Shown piece by piece: positions 32,901 through 38,805 of a stretch of 64,000 nt of DNA (its first letter is position 1; each line of letters begins with the position of its first letter). Location of the stretch: NCBI GenBank assembly GCA_020796225.1, contig CM036768.1:40374789-40438788 (forward strand), given 5' to 3'. A program made the translations under genes and the position numbers. Below the pieces are notes generated by a model that was not told where the DNA came from, made no database searches, and worked only from the letters and a program-made list of their open reading frames with translations. The DNA comes from Arion vulgaris (Eukaryota; Mollusca; Gastropoda; Stylommatophora; Arionidae).

Positions 32901-34566
32901 ACCAAAAGGGGAAGAATGGATCCCAACAGATGGTAGCATGATGAACTATCTCAACGTTATCATTACTCTTGGAAGAGAATGTAGAGATTGGGGCAACATG
33001 AAGGCTGATCTCACAGTTAAGCAGCTGATAGAAGATAATGCAAGGGATGATGATGTTGTTGTATATACCGATGGGTCGGTTCAACGTGGTGAGAAATCCG
33101 CTGGGGTTTCTTGGCTAATGCGCATGGTAGGGTTGTTGCAGAGCGAAGTGGGGCATACAGGACAACTACTTCTAGTATGAGGATGGAGGTTGAGGCGTTA
33201 CTGCTGCCCTCCATTGGATTTCTGGGACTTCATTTACTGGGGCAGTTGTTGTATCTGACTCTCAGTCGATGCTTCACAAGATCCAGAAGGGCAGGTTTCG
33301 GATGAGTGGATGTCGTCTATAGAAGTTTCTAACCTCCAGCGCTTACGTGGATATACTGTCCTGGGCATGCGGGTGTTTACGGTAATGAGAGAGCGGACAG
33401 GCTTGCATCAACAGCATCGATTGTTGGGGGAGTTGAAGATGGATAAGGGGATATTCTTCGGTCTCTTCGAGACTCTCTGTTGGATGAGGACACTAAAATC
33501 GATGTTGAATCGATCAAGCGATTTAAGCAGTTTGGAGTTACCCGTTGTTCAAGTCGAACTGGATGCATGAGAGGCAGAGTGAGAGGTGTGTTTAATCAGC
33601 GAGCCACAGGAACCATCAGTATGCATACTCTTCGATATCTGTTGGGGGAGACTGAGCACCTATGGGTCTGCCCGGAGTGCAATGACGTCAGTTTAGTAAC
33701 CAATAACCACAATAATAGCATCACGTTTTCTGTGGATTTGATCGTTCATTTAAGAAAGTTTTGATTTGATTCAAGTGTAATTGTGGTTGCTACAGACGCA
33801 CTAATTGTAAACAGTACAGGATTGAAGCAGGTCCTTCAGGTGATGAGCATCCCATTTCTGTAACACCAGGCAAGCTTAGATTTTGATAGAAAAATACATG
33901 AGGATACGGATAGTAGTAGTAGTAATAGTAATATTAGTAGCCATTTAATTTAGATTTTGAATCAGGCAGACGATGATCAAGGCCCAGCTGGAGCAGCTAG
34001 TTGTAAACAGTATGATTCTGATACTGAGCCGTCTGCACATCATCATAATTATGTGTCAAATCTTCATTTATATTGGATATATTGCCATCAAATTTCACTT
34101 GGACTTCACTAGTTGGATTATAAATTGATCCCTAGAAGCATAAAAAGATACATTTTAGAGATGCTTCTATAATGTCAAGTAAGTGTTGCATATGTCACTA
34201 ACAATTTATAATTTTGCTATTTATGTTGTCATATTTGCTCCAGTTTCTTCTAAAATATTCAATGTATTGCTTTTTAACCATTTTTATCTACTAGGTTGTC
34301 CAGTGTTCTTTAAATTAATATATAATAAGAGATATATATATATATATATGTTTATTTATTGACAAGTAGTTATGATTTGTTTTAAATAACCCTTGCATTT
34401 TTGCCTCCCTTAAATTAACTACATACAACTGAGGAAATAACTGTGTGTGGAAAGAGTTAATGAAAACAAATTTCATCTTTTTTATCTATTCAAAATTTAG
34501 GCCATCGCTGAAAAGATTACAGAGATCATAAAAGCTTCACAAAAATCAAGTGAAACAGAGATGTAA
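5805..34566 (+). CDS. VPS13: VPS13A/C-type lipid-transfer protein, C-terminal 14 exons (gene extent in window)
   Basis: Spliced gene, 3' part only. Joining 5805-5913, 8039-8158, 9620-9741, 10881-10962, 12204-12317, 13834-13909, 15599-15759, 18090-18171, 19867-19954, 23911-24120, 27394-27517, 28943-29017, 33815-33859 and 34501-34566 gives 1474 nt, about 490 codons, with compatible phases and no internal stop. Family hallmarks in order: [87 protein letters not shown] and RDGIIHPY. These match, in the same order, the C-terminus of VPS13A/VPS13C as I know it. VPS13 proteins are rod-like bridges moving phospholipids between membranes at contact sites. The C-terminal ATG2_C-like region and PH domain bind the acceptor membrane (lipid droplets or mitochondria for A/C; Rab7 endolysosomes are bound through the VAB region, which lies upstream). 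A versus C paralogy is not resolved; invertebrates often have one A/C gene. Upstream exons lie left of the window. Confidence 0.95.
6056..6278. repeat. Two-copy tandem duplication, 111 bp
   Basis: The block starting attgcaagttgaccactaaa occurs at 6056 and 6167, nearly identical. Confidence 0.95.
6300..6455 (-). mobile_element. LINE family C 3' tail, left half of a split copy
   Basis: Same tail as 8640-8760 and 3310-3410 (core aacaccagttctatgttggt). Continues at about 6946-7150 beyond the inserted family E element. Confidence 0.65.
6470..6945 (-). mobile_element. LINE family E RNase H fragment nested in family C
   Basis: The reverse strand reads [20 protein letters not shown], then [20 protein letters not shown] and DVDWKTNT-like sequence. 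This is the RNase H C-terminus of an I/Jockey-type LINE. The 3' end is CTGAAGAAGAAG-like, as in the copies at 59.7 and 63.5 kb. 5' truncated. Confidence 0.85.
6946..7150 (-). mobile_element. LINE family C, right half of the split copy
   Basis: The reverse strand encodes a decayed RNase H tail ([24 protein letters not shown], [16 protein letters not shown]). Aligns to 3430-3600. Confidence 0.6.
7151..7650. other. Unassigned intronic DNA
   Basis: Nothing recognised in this VPS13 intron stretch. Confidence 0.4.
7655..7905 (+). mobile_element. LINE family A 3' fragment
   Basis: Decayed copy of the family A tail: WRYVDIF-like, ALK(R)[11 protein letters not shown](K)QSLL, then GTxRDE, followed by an ataataataac 3' run. 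Confidence 0.75.
8039..8158 (+). CDS. VPS13: VPS13 exon ([10 protein letters not shown]...YFHISPIK)
   Basis: Forty codons, phase 0 at both ends, donor gtagaa. It ends in [11 protein letters not shown], a strongly conserved VPS13 motif, and continues into IHLSFSL of the next exon. The open frame reaches back to an ATG at 8009, but an in-frame TAA at 8003-8005 and the lack of an AG before 8038 make 'catcaacag|ttg' the best acceptor. The acceptor tract is weak, so the left edge is the least certain part. Confidence 0.8.
8597..9060 (-). mobile_element. LINE family C RNase H C-terminal fragment
   Basis: The reverse strand has a long open stretch: [20 protein letters not shown], then [20 protein letters not shown] and [19 protein letters not shown]. 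This is the RNase H end plus conserved tail of family C; the GHAG-like motif is changed to EYMG. It lies in a VPS13 intron. Confidence 0.85.
9620..9741 (+). CDS. VPS13: VPS13 exon (IHLSFSL...DVVFK)
   Basis: Acceptor 'cttcatag', donor gtaagt (consensus). 122 nt, starting in phase 0 and ending in phase 2 within a lysine codon. It encodes [10 protein letters not shown] and [13 protein letters not shown]. The same block follows the FHISP motif in VPS13A/C, at the start of the ATG2_C-like region. Confidence 0.93.
10161..10840. repeat. Tandem array, ~61-bp unit, ~11 copies
   Basis: Core cagttgaatcaaatagcttc repeated through a VPS13 intron up to 40 bp before the exon at 10881. The middle copies (10320-10680) carry many single-base deletions. 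Confidence 0.95.
10881..10962 (+). CDS. VPS13: VPS13 exon ([10 protein letters not shown]...)
   Basis: Acceptor 'cctactgcag', donor gtgagt. 82 nt, completing the split lysine codon and ending in phase 0. [19 protein letters not shown] corresponds to the LAYxExxYQFY block of VPS13A/C. The exon sits directly after an intronic minisatellite of about 61 bp. Confidence 0.92.
10963..11330. other. Unassigned intronic DNA
   Basis: No feature recognised. Confidence 0.4.
11330..11460 (-). mobile_element. LINE family C 3' tail fragment
   Basis: Same tail as 8640-8760: gacatgtccataattgctcc followed by aacttccattctatgttgat. Confidence 0.7.
11461..12200. other. Intronic DNA, possible LINE RT remnant on minus strand
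   Basis: The reverse strand at about 11440-11560 reads [19 protein letters not shown], which resembles the FxYLGS motif of LINE ORF2. The rest is unassigned. Confidence 0.45.
12204..12317 (+). CDS. VPS13: VPS13 exon ([18 protein letters not shown])
   Basis: Acceptor 'atcttgacag', donor gtttgt. 38 codons, phase 0 at both ends. [20 protein letters not shown] is nearly invariant in VPS13 proteins. The exon ends in FYEPYL, with GAIQGPEEF in the next exon, which fixes the boundary even though the donor is not consensus. Confidence 0.95.
12440..12790 (+). mobile_element. LINE family A fragment
   Basis: Aligns to 16540-17040: [14 protein letters not shown], then [19 protein letters not shown] and [13 protein letters not shown]. 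Ends in a short (AT)n run at 12772-12790. Decayed. Confidence 0.8.
12791..13380. other. Unassigned AT-rich intronic DNA
   Basis: No supported feature. Confidence 0.4.
13390..13735 (+). mobile_element. LINE family G-like 3' fragment
   Basis: The + strand shows degraded [20 protein letters not shown] and [19 protein letters not shown], ending in aaactagatgatgatga. It corresponds to the tail whose piece is amplified as the 88-bp array at 20.5 kb. A 34-bp piece (aaaattgaagagaagtggtt) is duplicated near 13446-13510. Confidence 0.75.
13834..13909 (+). CDS. VPS13: VPS13 exon (GAIQGPEEF...SLFGHTV)
   Basis: Acceptor 'ctacacacag', donor gtgagt. 76 nt, ending in phase 1 inside the first glycine of the GG pair. 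It encodes [19 protein letters not shown] followed by LFGHTV, a conserved VPS13 block. Confidence 0.95.
14080..14440 (-). mobile_element. Possible LINE C-terminal zinc-finger fragment
   Basis: The reverse strand has an open frame containing [20 protein letters not shown] followed by HSN. This resembles the CPxCxxxxxSRIGLxSH ending of many LINE ORF2 proteins. The rest is unlike anything I know. Confidence 0.45.
14450..15430 (+). mobile_element. LINE family H, RT C-terminal half to 3' end
   Basis: Reads, with a few frameshifts, [30 protein letters not shown] (RT catalytic FADD), [16 protein letters not shown], then an open 150-codon stretch: [60 protein letters not shown], ending [11 protein letters not shown] stop at 15331-15333. 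5' truncated before RT motif B. It lies in the VPS13 intron before the exon at 15599 and is among the better-preserved copies. Confidence 0.9.
15599..15759 (+). CDS. VPS13: VPS13 exon ([11 protein letters not shown]...)
   Basis: Acceptor 'tttcaattag', donor gtaagc. 161 nt, completing the split Gly codon and ending in phase 0. It encodes [20 protein letters not shown] and then [14 protein letters not shown], the amphipathic region of the VPS13 C-terminal domain. It lies just downstream of an intronic LINE (14450-15430). Confidence 0.95.
16110..16637 (+). mobile_element. LINE family A, RT-containing part (left of nested insertion)
   Basis: Reads [20 protein letters not shown] (RT motif B region) and [16 protein letters not shown] (FADD), then decayed [15 protein letters not shown] and [16 protein letters not shown]. 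Interrupted at 16638 by an antisense copy of its own family; continues at 16816. Confidence 0.88.
16638..16801 (-). mobile_element. Nested antisense LINE family A 3' end with 14-bp TSD
   Basis: The reverse complement is the last ~150 bp of family A ([20 protein letters not shown] region) with (ATT)n tail at the left. Flanked by the direct repeat aagttatatagtat at 16624-16637 and 16802-16815. This is a textbook 5'-truncated target-primed insertion. Confidence 0.93.
16816..17300 (+). mobile_element. LINE family A, C-terminal part and (ATT)n tail
   Basis: Reads [40 protein letters not shown] and [20 protein letters not shown], then the 3' UTR ggtacgagaggaattattat. Best copy of this tail in the window. 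Confidence 0.9.
17301..17700 (+). mobile_element. LINE family D C-terminal fragment
   Basis: The + strand reads, with shifts, [20 protein letters not shown] then [15 protein letters not shown]. Similar to 45180-45600. Confidence 0.75.
17701..18089. other. Intronic DNA, probably LINE tail remnant
   Basis: Purine-rich stretch with ...aggatgagagagacattctg near 17920, resembling LINE tails (RxRERHSA). Not assignable to a family. Confidence 0.35.
18090..18171 (+). CDS. VPS13: VPS13 exon ([17 protein letters not shown])
   Basis: Acceptor 'tacgttag', donor gtaatt. The phase needs 82 nt; the left edge may be off by two bases. It encodes [20 protein letters not shown] then GIIGFIK, matching GVVGGVTGIITKPVEGAKKEG of the family. 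Confidence 0.9.
18172..18940. other. Unassigned AT-rich intronic DNA
   Basis: Contains short ORFs without recognisable similarity. Confidence 0.4.
18945..19085 (-). mobile_element. LINE family H 3' end fragment
   Basis: Reverse complement matches 15270-15370: core cttccagttcttcctctctc. Same 3' region as the larger copy 3.5 kb upstream, in inverted orientation. Confidence 0.75.
19090..19866. other. Intronic DNA with possible LINE remnants
   Basis: The reverse strand at about 19480-19550 reads [20 protein letters not shown], a LINE tail-like RGRPxKxWxDGV motif. Otherwise unassigned. Confidence 0.45.
19867..19954 (+). CDS. VPS13: VPS13 exon ([16 protein letters not shown])
   Basis: Acceptor 'tatttgcag', donor gtaatg. 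88 nt, phases 1 in and 2 out. It encodes [20 protein letters not shown] and then ASSSLEGIR, the last repeat of the Gly-rich ATG2_C-like region. The following 4-kb intron is filled by two minisatellites. Confidence 0.95.
20170..20430 (-). repeat. Dispersed element F2, single-copy relative of the 78-bp satellite
   Basis: The reverse complement matches 39590-39850: first the caaggaatagtaccactgag module, then the unit later amplified at 39.8-40.6 kb (cacacagagtggttaacaag, gatatggagcgtt). Here the unit occurs once. On this strand it continues as an ATG reading [16 protein letters not shown]. Confidence 0.85.
20479..21350. repeat. Tandem array, 88-bp unit, ~10 copies, inside a LINE tail
   Basis: Core accaaggagaagatgggtgt every 88 bp, 95+% identical. 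The flanks at 20430-20480 and 21340-21430 match the unamplified LINE tail at 13600-13735, ending caagctagatgatgatgatg. All six overlapping 66-residue antisense frames here are by-products of the repeat. Confidence 0.97.
21439..23208. repeat. Tandem array, 44/45-bp unit, ~40 copies
   Basis: Core gctgtttgatgagttcattc. Units vary mainly in T-run length (5-7 T) and in gatgcc/gatacc/tatgcc. Fills the VPS13 intron after the 88-bp array. Confidence 0.98.
23285..23660. repeat. Possible dispersed repeat with 'ttcttttacgtgc' motif
   Basis: GC-richer than its surroundings and contains ccaagggttcttttacgtgc followed by gaacacggaat and a 'ttattgtccg' block. I associate this type of sequence with repeats in several marine invertebrates, from memory only. 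Only one copy in this window. Confidence 0.35.
23911..24120 (+). CDS. VPS13: VPS13 exon, start of terminal PH-like domain
   Basis: Acceptor 'gtatttcag', donor gtaagt. 210 nt, phases 2 in and 2 out. It encodes [20 protein letters not shown], matching the LRPPRxxxEDGIIRPY junction of VPS13A/C. The following strand-rich segment ([28 protein letters not shown]) looks like the first strands of the PH domain. Confidence 0.95.
24175..24805. repeat. Tandem array, 128-bp unit, ~5 copies
   Basis: Core ttgactagccacttgtgcag every 128 bp, starting about 50 bp after the donor of the VPS13 exon at 24120. Confidence 0.97.
25160..25705. repeat. Tandem array, 56-bp unit, ~10 copies
   Basis: Core cacaataacactttcactgc. 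Several middle copies (25380-25580) have multiple one-base deletions. Confidence 0.97.
25740..26700 (-). mobile_element. Penelope-like element fragment (antisense)
   Basis: The reverse strand at 26460-26690 encodes a decayed GIY-YIG segment ([24 protein letters not shown]), matching 42765-42980. At 26020-26110 the reverse complement has the PLE tail motif with ggcctttt...gaaacg. It lies in a VPS13 intron. Confidence 0.8.
26806..27372. repeat. Tandem array, 80-bp unit, ~7 copies
   Basis: Core ccactgagatctcacaaaga every 80 bp, ending next to the VPS13 acceptor at 27393. Each unit carries 'gtgttcttagcaacag', an acceptor-like sequence. Confidence 0.97.
27394..27517 (+). CDS. VPS13: VPS13 exon, PH-like domain
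   Basis: Acceptor 'ttattcttag', donor gtaggt. 124 nt, completing a Lys codon and ending in phase 0. It encodes [20 protein letters not shown] and [13 protein letters not shown], corresponding to the RRVLxIK...W...ED segment of the VPS13 PH domain. An 80-bp minisatellite ends about 20 bp upstream of the acceptor. Confidence 0.92.
27640..28260. repeat. Degraded tandem array, ~25-bp unit
   Basis: Words such as gactgagttgatgcttgtg recur with irregular one- and two-base losses, so unit length is not constant. Either an old array or poor consensus sequence. Confidence 0.8.
28290..28600. repeat. Tandem array, ~55-bp unit, ~5 imperfect copies
   Basis: Core gatatctttccttgtcattc with ...aatgctacatagctaac. 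Later copies are indel-rich. Confidence 0.85.
28640..28910. repeat. Two short tandem arrays, ~31-bp units
   Basis: First unit core tttcataaactttaagtgag (28640-28800), then core aaataactacttgtattaat (28820-28910). Both lie just before the VPS13 exon at 28943. Confidence 0.9.
28943..29017 (+). CDS. VPS13: VPS13 exon, near C-terminus
   Basis: Acceptor 'tttttgtatag', donor gtgaga. 25 codons, phase 0 at both ends. It encodes [20 protein letters not shown], a lysine-rich PH-domain loop. Similarity to the family is weak here, but frame, length and position fit. Confidence 0.75.
29018..29595. other. Unassigned intronic DNA
   Basis: Contains (AT)n at 29340-29370 and no recognised gene. Confidence 0.4.
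29600..29832. repeat. Two-copy tandem duplication, ~116 bp
   Basis: The block beginning ttttctagcaataatatttc is present twice, differing at one base near the middle. Confidence 0.95.
29995..30196 (+). mobile_element. LINE family A 3' fragment
   Basis: Starts at [15 protein letters not shown] and ends gtacgaggggaattattatt, i.e. the last 200 bp of family A. 5' truncated. Confidence 0.85.
30340..30720. repeat. Short duplications (66 bp and ~140 bp, two copies each)
   Basis: ctggtatctagttgagactt occurs at about 30365 and 30419. gttacattcagaaaacaaaa occurs at about 30452 and 30593, followed by about 120 bp of similarity. Confidence 0.9.
30820..31470 (+). mobile_element. LINE C-terminal fragment
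   Basis: Reads [15 protein letters not shown] (the DIxxRIxKA motif after the RT), then later [17 protein letters not shown]. Interrupted by a ~30-bp triplet repeat (tgctctcctgtgtcacacag, 30895-30990). Strongly decayed. Confidence 0.7.
31500..31700 (+). mobile_element. Penelope-like element tail fragment
   Basis: Contains gtttgcttgataaaggtctt then ttggtcgaaagttgctg, the tail seen twice at 43.3-43.5 kb. Confidence 0.75.
32060..33765 (+). mobile_element. LINE family C: RT C-terminus plus RNase H, in last VPS13 introns
   Basis: With frameshifts it reads [20 protein letters not shown] (RT catalytic motif), [20 protein letters not shown] (thumb), [36 protein letters not shown] (RNase H first Asp), EVEALL, then [19 protein letters not shown] and the tail [19 protein letters not shown]. 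Domain order RT-RNase H and the HxxVCPEC-type ending fit an I/Jockey-superfamily LINE. At least four frame changes, so inactive. Less AT-rich than its surroundings. Confidence 0.92.
33815..33859 (+). CDS. VPS13: Possible VPS13 penultimate exon (15 codons)
   Basis: Acceptor 'aattgtaaacag', donor gtaaca. It reads [15 protein letters not shown] in phase 0 at both ends, which joins the preceding and final exons in frame. Both splice sites are weak. An alternative uses acceptor 'ttgctacag' (33795) and a GC donor at 33869, but that does not keep phase with the neighbouring exons. It may also be intronic sequence. Confidence 0.4.
34501..34566 (+). CDS. VPS13: VPS13 terminal exon with stop
   Basis: Acceptor 'tcaaaatttag'. 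It reads [20 protein letters not shown], Met, stop TAA at 34564-34566, and resembles the terminal helix of the VPS13 PH domain (A/N-AIEDAQ-like). No AATAAA is seen in the next 540 bp; the first ATTAAA is at 35108-35113. Confidence 0.8.
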   Translation, partial: AIAEKITEIIKASQKSSETEM

Positions 34567-34694
34567 TAACACCTGTCATGAAAGAAACTACCTACAGACA
34601 GAACAGAATGCACATGTGGAAATCTTTTTATCAGACATATATTATATTTATATATATTTATAATATATATATCCTATATGACATTTATATTTAC

Positions 34695-34742
<48 letters not shown>

Positions 34743-35340
34743 CCGTAGACAGGAATGCATTGACAAAAGAAGTATTAACTTGTTGAGAAAATAATCACGG
34801 TAGACTGAATATGACATTGTAATGTGGATTTTGTAATAATCAAATAGTGGATAGAAAAAAAGATAGATTATCTAAATACACAAATGCTTTGTGAATGTCA
34901 AAACTCATACTTTACAACAGTTTTATTCAACACTCAGACTGGAATCATCTTTCATATTTTGGTGATTCCTTGTATCCATTTTTACAATTTTGAATGATAT
35001 ATTATTCTCATTTGTATAAACATACATGTTTTTTTAAAATATAATTTAATCACACAAAGTTGTCAAATGTGTTTTTACATGACATATAATAGAATAGCCA
35101 TGTTGACATTAAATAGAGGGGAGATTGACAATAGAATCAATAATAATGTGTTAGAAATCATGAAGTCTAGTCACAAGATTTCAGTGCTAACACTAACGTT
35201 CCTGGTGTAGGAGTAATAAGCTAGACTGTACAAACTATATAATAACACATGGACAAATGTCAAAGCACAACAAAGTGTGGTAGTTTTACAAATTACAGTA
35301 ACAGACCAAAACATCACAAAATAGATGCTTCTTCTTGTTT
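34567..35340 (+). other. Likely VPS13 3' UTR and AT-rich flank
   Basis: Follows the VPS13 stop codon. It contains an (AT)n microsatellite at about 34695-34735 and an ATTAAA hexamer at 35108. No coding signal is seen. Confidence 0.5.
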
Positions 35341-35369
35341 TTTATTTGCTCTCAGATGTCAACTTGGGT

Positions 35370-35545
35370 ATCTTAAAAAAAGTAGTGGTCTTTCTCGTGT
35401 TGTTGAGATATCCACATAACTTGTCCTGTTATGGCCCTAGTGAGTGCCACATACGTCTTCTCATGCTTCTCCTATTCTGGACATCTTTATTAGCTTCCTG
35501 AGATCTTCCTGTGTAAGAAAGAGATTGGAGCACACATGGTTACTT
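35370..35545 (-). other. Possible short coding remnant
   Basis: The reverse strand reads KHEKTYVALTRAITGQVMWI, SQQHEKDHYFF and stop. A 39-bp gtaagt...cacag interval lies at 35508-35546. It could be a LINE tail read in the wrong frame; I do not recognise it with certainty. Confidence 0.2.
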
Positions 35546-35623
35546 ACTGAAGTGCAATATAAAGTCGCACTCATCAGAAGCTTGTATCATTAGCTTGTTA
35601 AACAGATTATATCTCAGTCTGTT

Positions 35624-35720
35624 GTGACACCTTTACAAAGTCTGAATCTTACAACTTTCTCTCTCTCTGTTGTGACACCTTTACAAAGTCTGAATCTTAC
35701 AACTTTCTATCTCTCTCTCT
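35624..35720. repeat. Two-copy duplication, ~47 bp
   Basis: tgacacctttacaaagtctg occurs twice, followed by aatcttacaactttct. Confidence 0.9.
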
Positions 35721-35999
35721 GTTTAACTGGTAATATACATCATTTGTCTGGTGACCAGTATGTTTCTTGTTCCTCACTTCATTATGTACATTCTAGTGAA
35801 AGACATCTTTGCCACTTCATAGTTTATGATAATATCCGGTTGTATTGTCACATGCTTTACCAAACTTCCCGCCTCATAGTCTCCAGATATCTTTCAATCA
35901 GATGGGATCCACTGTATTATTCAACCCTTCTAATCTGCTGGTGTAGATTGTATTGCATTTCTCTTAGGTCATCTAGTTCTGCATTCTTATGACTTTTTA

Positions 36000-36310
36000 G
36001 TGTTGCAACTACAGATCATCTTTGGCCTCTTTGTCTCAGGAGACAATAGGTCTTGTGTCACGTAGTATGTTCTGAGCTGAATCACAACGTTTCTTGTGGC
36101 TGTAATGGCCTATTCTGGAGTGGCACTCCTTGCCACAGTTGCTGCAGGTAAATCTGGAGACAGGGGCTGATACATAGGATGTTCTCTCTGCCCTTTGCGC
36201 TCTGTTTTGCCTCCACGTGTGATGTTTTTTTCTTTTGAGCCGCCCTCACTGCCGCTCGCCATGCTTGCCTGTCTTTGGCCAGCCGCTCCCAGTGTTCTGT
36301 GTAACTACAG
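36000..36310 (-). mobile_element. LINE family B C-terminal fragment with zinc finger
   Basis: The reverse strand reads EHWERLAKDRQAWRAAVRAA and, after a shift, FTCSNCGKECHSRIGHYSHK then KRC. The CxxCxxxCxSRIGxxSH finger ends ORF2 in this type of LINE. Confidence 0.85.
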
Positions 36311-36454
36311 TTAGTGCATCAATTAAAATAACTATTTGTCTCTCTGTGCTTTCTTCTTTCATTAGAAATGGCTGCTCTATTTATCAAAGTATCTACTTCA
36401 GTTATATAGTTACTACAAAATGCATCTGTTGTGCTACTGGCCATCTTTAAGATG

Positions 36455-36640
36455 AAAATATGATTTTAAAGTAAACTATGTGATTGGGTGGTACAACATA
36501 GCTTAATACCAGAGCAAATATAGAAAATGTGTGCTTACCTTGAGTATGATTTTAAAGTAAACTATGTGATTGGGTGGTACAACATAGCTTAATACCAGAG
36601 CAAATATAGAAAATGTGTGCTTACCTTGAGTATGGCAAAC
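36455..36640. repeat. Two-copy tandem duplication, ~88 bp
   Basis: The block tgattttaaagtaaactatg ... cttaccttgagta is present twice. Confidence 0.95.
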
Positions 36641-37015
36641 TCTCCACTACAATTACTCAATGTGATGAAATTTTGGTTTATATTTCAAAGTATAAATATT
36701 ATTTGATCTTAGTTATGAATTATGTAAGCTATTAACTGATTCGCTACAAAGTAGGTTTTTTTGGCCTCTGGACGGAATTATTTTGTTAGTTCCAAAAATA
36801 TTGCACTCGCAGTTTACAAAAACTAAAATAATGTTTCTAAATATGATTTACAATATGACTTATTATATATATCAAATTGAAGACAAATGGATGTAGTTTC
36901 ACAAAATATTTACTACATTAGCAAATATAATGCAGTGTTAACTATGCAGGAAACATATTTGTATTCATTAAAAATTGAAATTGGTCAAACAAAAATCCAA
37001 CTATCGAATGGTCTT
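36641..37015. other. Unassigned AT-rich DNA
   Basis: No feature recognised. Confidence 0.4.
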
Positions 37016-37019
37016 GTTA

Positions 37020-37145
37020 ACCTACTGCCTTGCAGGTTGGCTGGGAACAGTCAAAGGCTGACGGAGAGCGAACCCAGTAAACGGTGGTTGAAATCGGACA
37101 TGTCGCCGAAGGACAAGCACTAGAGCTCCAATTGGTACTGAAGAT
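37020..37145 (+). repeat. Dispersed repeat F1, + copy
   Basis: ctgccttgcaggttggctgg ... ctgaagatgtga matches the reverse complement of 38525-38670 at about 85%. The two copies are inverted, 1.4 kb apart. Confidence 0.85.
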
Positions 37146-37680
37146 GTGAATATATCACACCCGTTCTTGGTGTTAGGCTATTTATATATCACAATTAGAA
37201 TGAATAAAATGGCTGTAAAAGAACGATCGAGAGAGAATAGTCTTGATGAACAATAGGTTGAATAAACAAGTCGGACTGCTCTCTTTATATTGGTAATCCA
37301 TTTTTTAATACATAAACATTCAGAAAATTGTCATTGGATACATTGTTTACCAACTAGCATCATGTGCATTCAATAAAAATCTCGTTTATTTTTTGGTCAC
37401 AGGGTATCCTAGAATAAATGGTAACCTTGGTTTGACTTATATATATTTCTAGATATTTCTAACATAAGACATGATGATATGTATTCGTTATCTTTTACAC
37501 TTCACTTTCAAGTAGTTTTTAGTGAATATAAAATTCAAATAGGAATGGAAATTAATGGAATAGAAACAAAATATGTCCAATATTTCAATCGATGATTCGT
37601 CCCTACGATAAGTCTTGTGGATCTTTAAAGCAACAGCTTGTACACAATCAATTGAAATACTTGATACTGTTGAAGTAGCC
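37146..37680. other. Unassigned AT-rich DNA
   Basis: Nothing recognised. Confidence 0.4.
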
Positions 37681-37694
37681 AGTCATATTGTCAT

Positions 37695-37975
37695 TGCAAC
37701 ATTCTCTCCTGAATAGTCACTTTATGAACCCCTTAACCCTTTTGAGTTGTCTTCTGAATAGTCACTTTATAAACCCCTCAACCCTTCTGAGTTGTCTCCT
37801 GAATAGTCACTTTATAAACCCCTCAACCCTTCTGAGTTGTCTCCTGAATAGTCACTTTATGAACCCCTTAACCCTTCTGAGTTGTCTCCTGAATAGTCAC
37901 TTTATGAACCCATTAACCCTTCTGAGTTGTCTCCTGAATAGTCACTTTATGAACCCCTTAACCCTTCTGAGTTGA
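37695..37975. repeat. Tandem array, 45-bp unit, ~6 copies
   Basis: Core ctgaatagtcactttatgaa. The 15-residue periodic frame (LLNSHFxNPxTLLSC) is a consequence of a unit length divisible by three. Confidence 0.95.
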
Positions 37976-38145
37976 TAAACTGGGTCTCTGCACCTTTTTA
38001 AGATGATACAAAGCCAATAAAATCGTTATAAATTTCAATATAAATGTGTTTGGAAGTTGTTGAAAAAACATGATGGTGTGAATGGGCATGTATATTTACT
38101 GCTTCTGTCTCTTCCATTCTTTAGATGGAAATACTTTCAAGGGGG

Positions 38146-38255
38146 TATAATAATATAATAATTCCTCTAGTACCGTTATACATTACGTAGGGCCTGCAAG
38201 TCATTTCTCTATACCGCTCTATCCTGGGCAACTCACTAAATCTCCTCCATGGAAC
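38146..38255 (-). mobile_element. LINE family A 3' end with 9-bp TSD
   Basis: Reverse complement of the last ~100 bp of family A with an ATT-rich tail at the left. Flanked by tcaaggggg at 38137-38145 and 38256-38264. Confidence 0.88.
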
Positions 38256-38417
38256 TCAAGGGGGAATTTCAACTTGAAATAGGGGATATATTGCCTGTGC
38301 ACTACATTATGTATGTCCCAAGTACTACAGACCATATGTTATGTTCAATTTTGTTTAACTCTGCCATATTTTACTAACATGCAGCAGACCTAGCTTACAG
38401 CTAAATAGCTAATGATA

Positions 38418-38418
<1 letters not shown>

Positions 38419-38451
<33 letters not shown>

Positions 38452-38453
38452 AC
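38419..38453. repeat. (CT)n microsatellite
   Basis: Run of ct dinucleotides ending at about 38452. Confidence 0.95.
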
Positions 38454-38524
38454 GATCACCTAAAAGACCGATGTACTAGATCTATCCATAAATTCATTCA
38501 TGTGGAAATCTGATTCATGCAGCC

Positions 38525-38805
38525 TCATGGGTGAGTTTCGTCACATCTTCAGCGCCATTTGGAGCTCTGGTGCTTATACTTCGGCGATGTGTCCGGATTC
38601 AGTCAGCATTTACTATGTTCGCTCTCCATTAGCCTTTGGCTGTCCCCAGCCATCCTGCAAGGCAGCAGGTTGACTTCTACACATTTAGGACAGGTGCATC
38701 CGATTTCAGCCAAACCTCCTTAGTCGCCTCCTCCGACATGCATAGCAGGTAACAGTGGTTCTATTCTTTACACCCCAAATTTGGGCCCGGTAACCATTCT
38801 GGCGT
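38525..38805 (-). repeat. Dispersed repeat F1, longer minus copy
   Basis: The reverse strand starts ggttaccgggcccaaatttg, continues with an aagaatagaaccactgttac module and a 'gtcgg.ggaggcgact' hairpin, then the 37020-37145 homology. The first 140 bp match 52340-52480 (+). Confidence 0.85.

Noticed and set aside
34695..34735. Telomere or origin-like sequence
   Set aside because: Simple (AT)n microsatellite; no TTAGGG-type repeats anywhere.
37688..37975. 95-codon ORF of 15-residue repeats
   Set aside because: The unit is 45 bp, a multiple of three, so periodic reading is automatic; no signal of a real protein.
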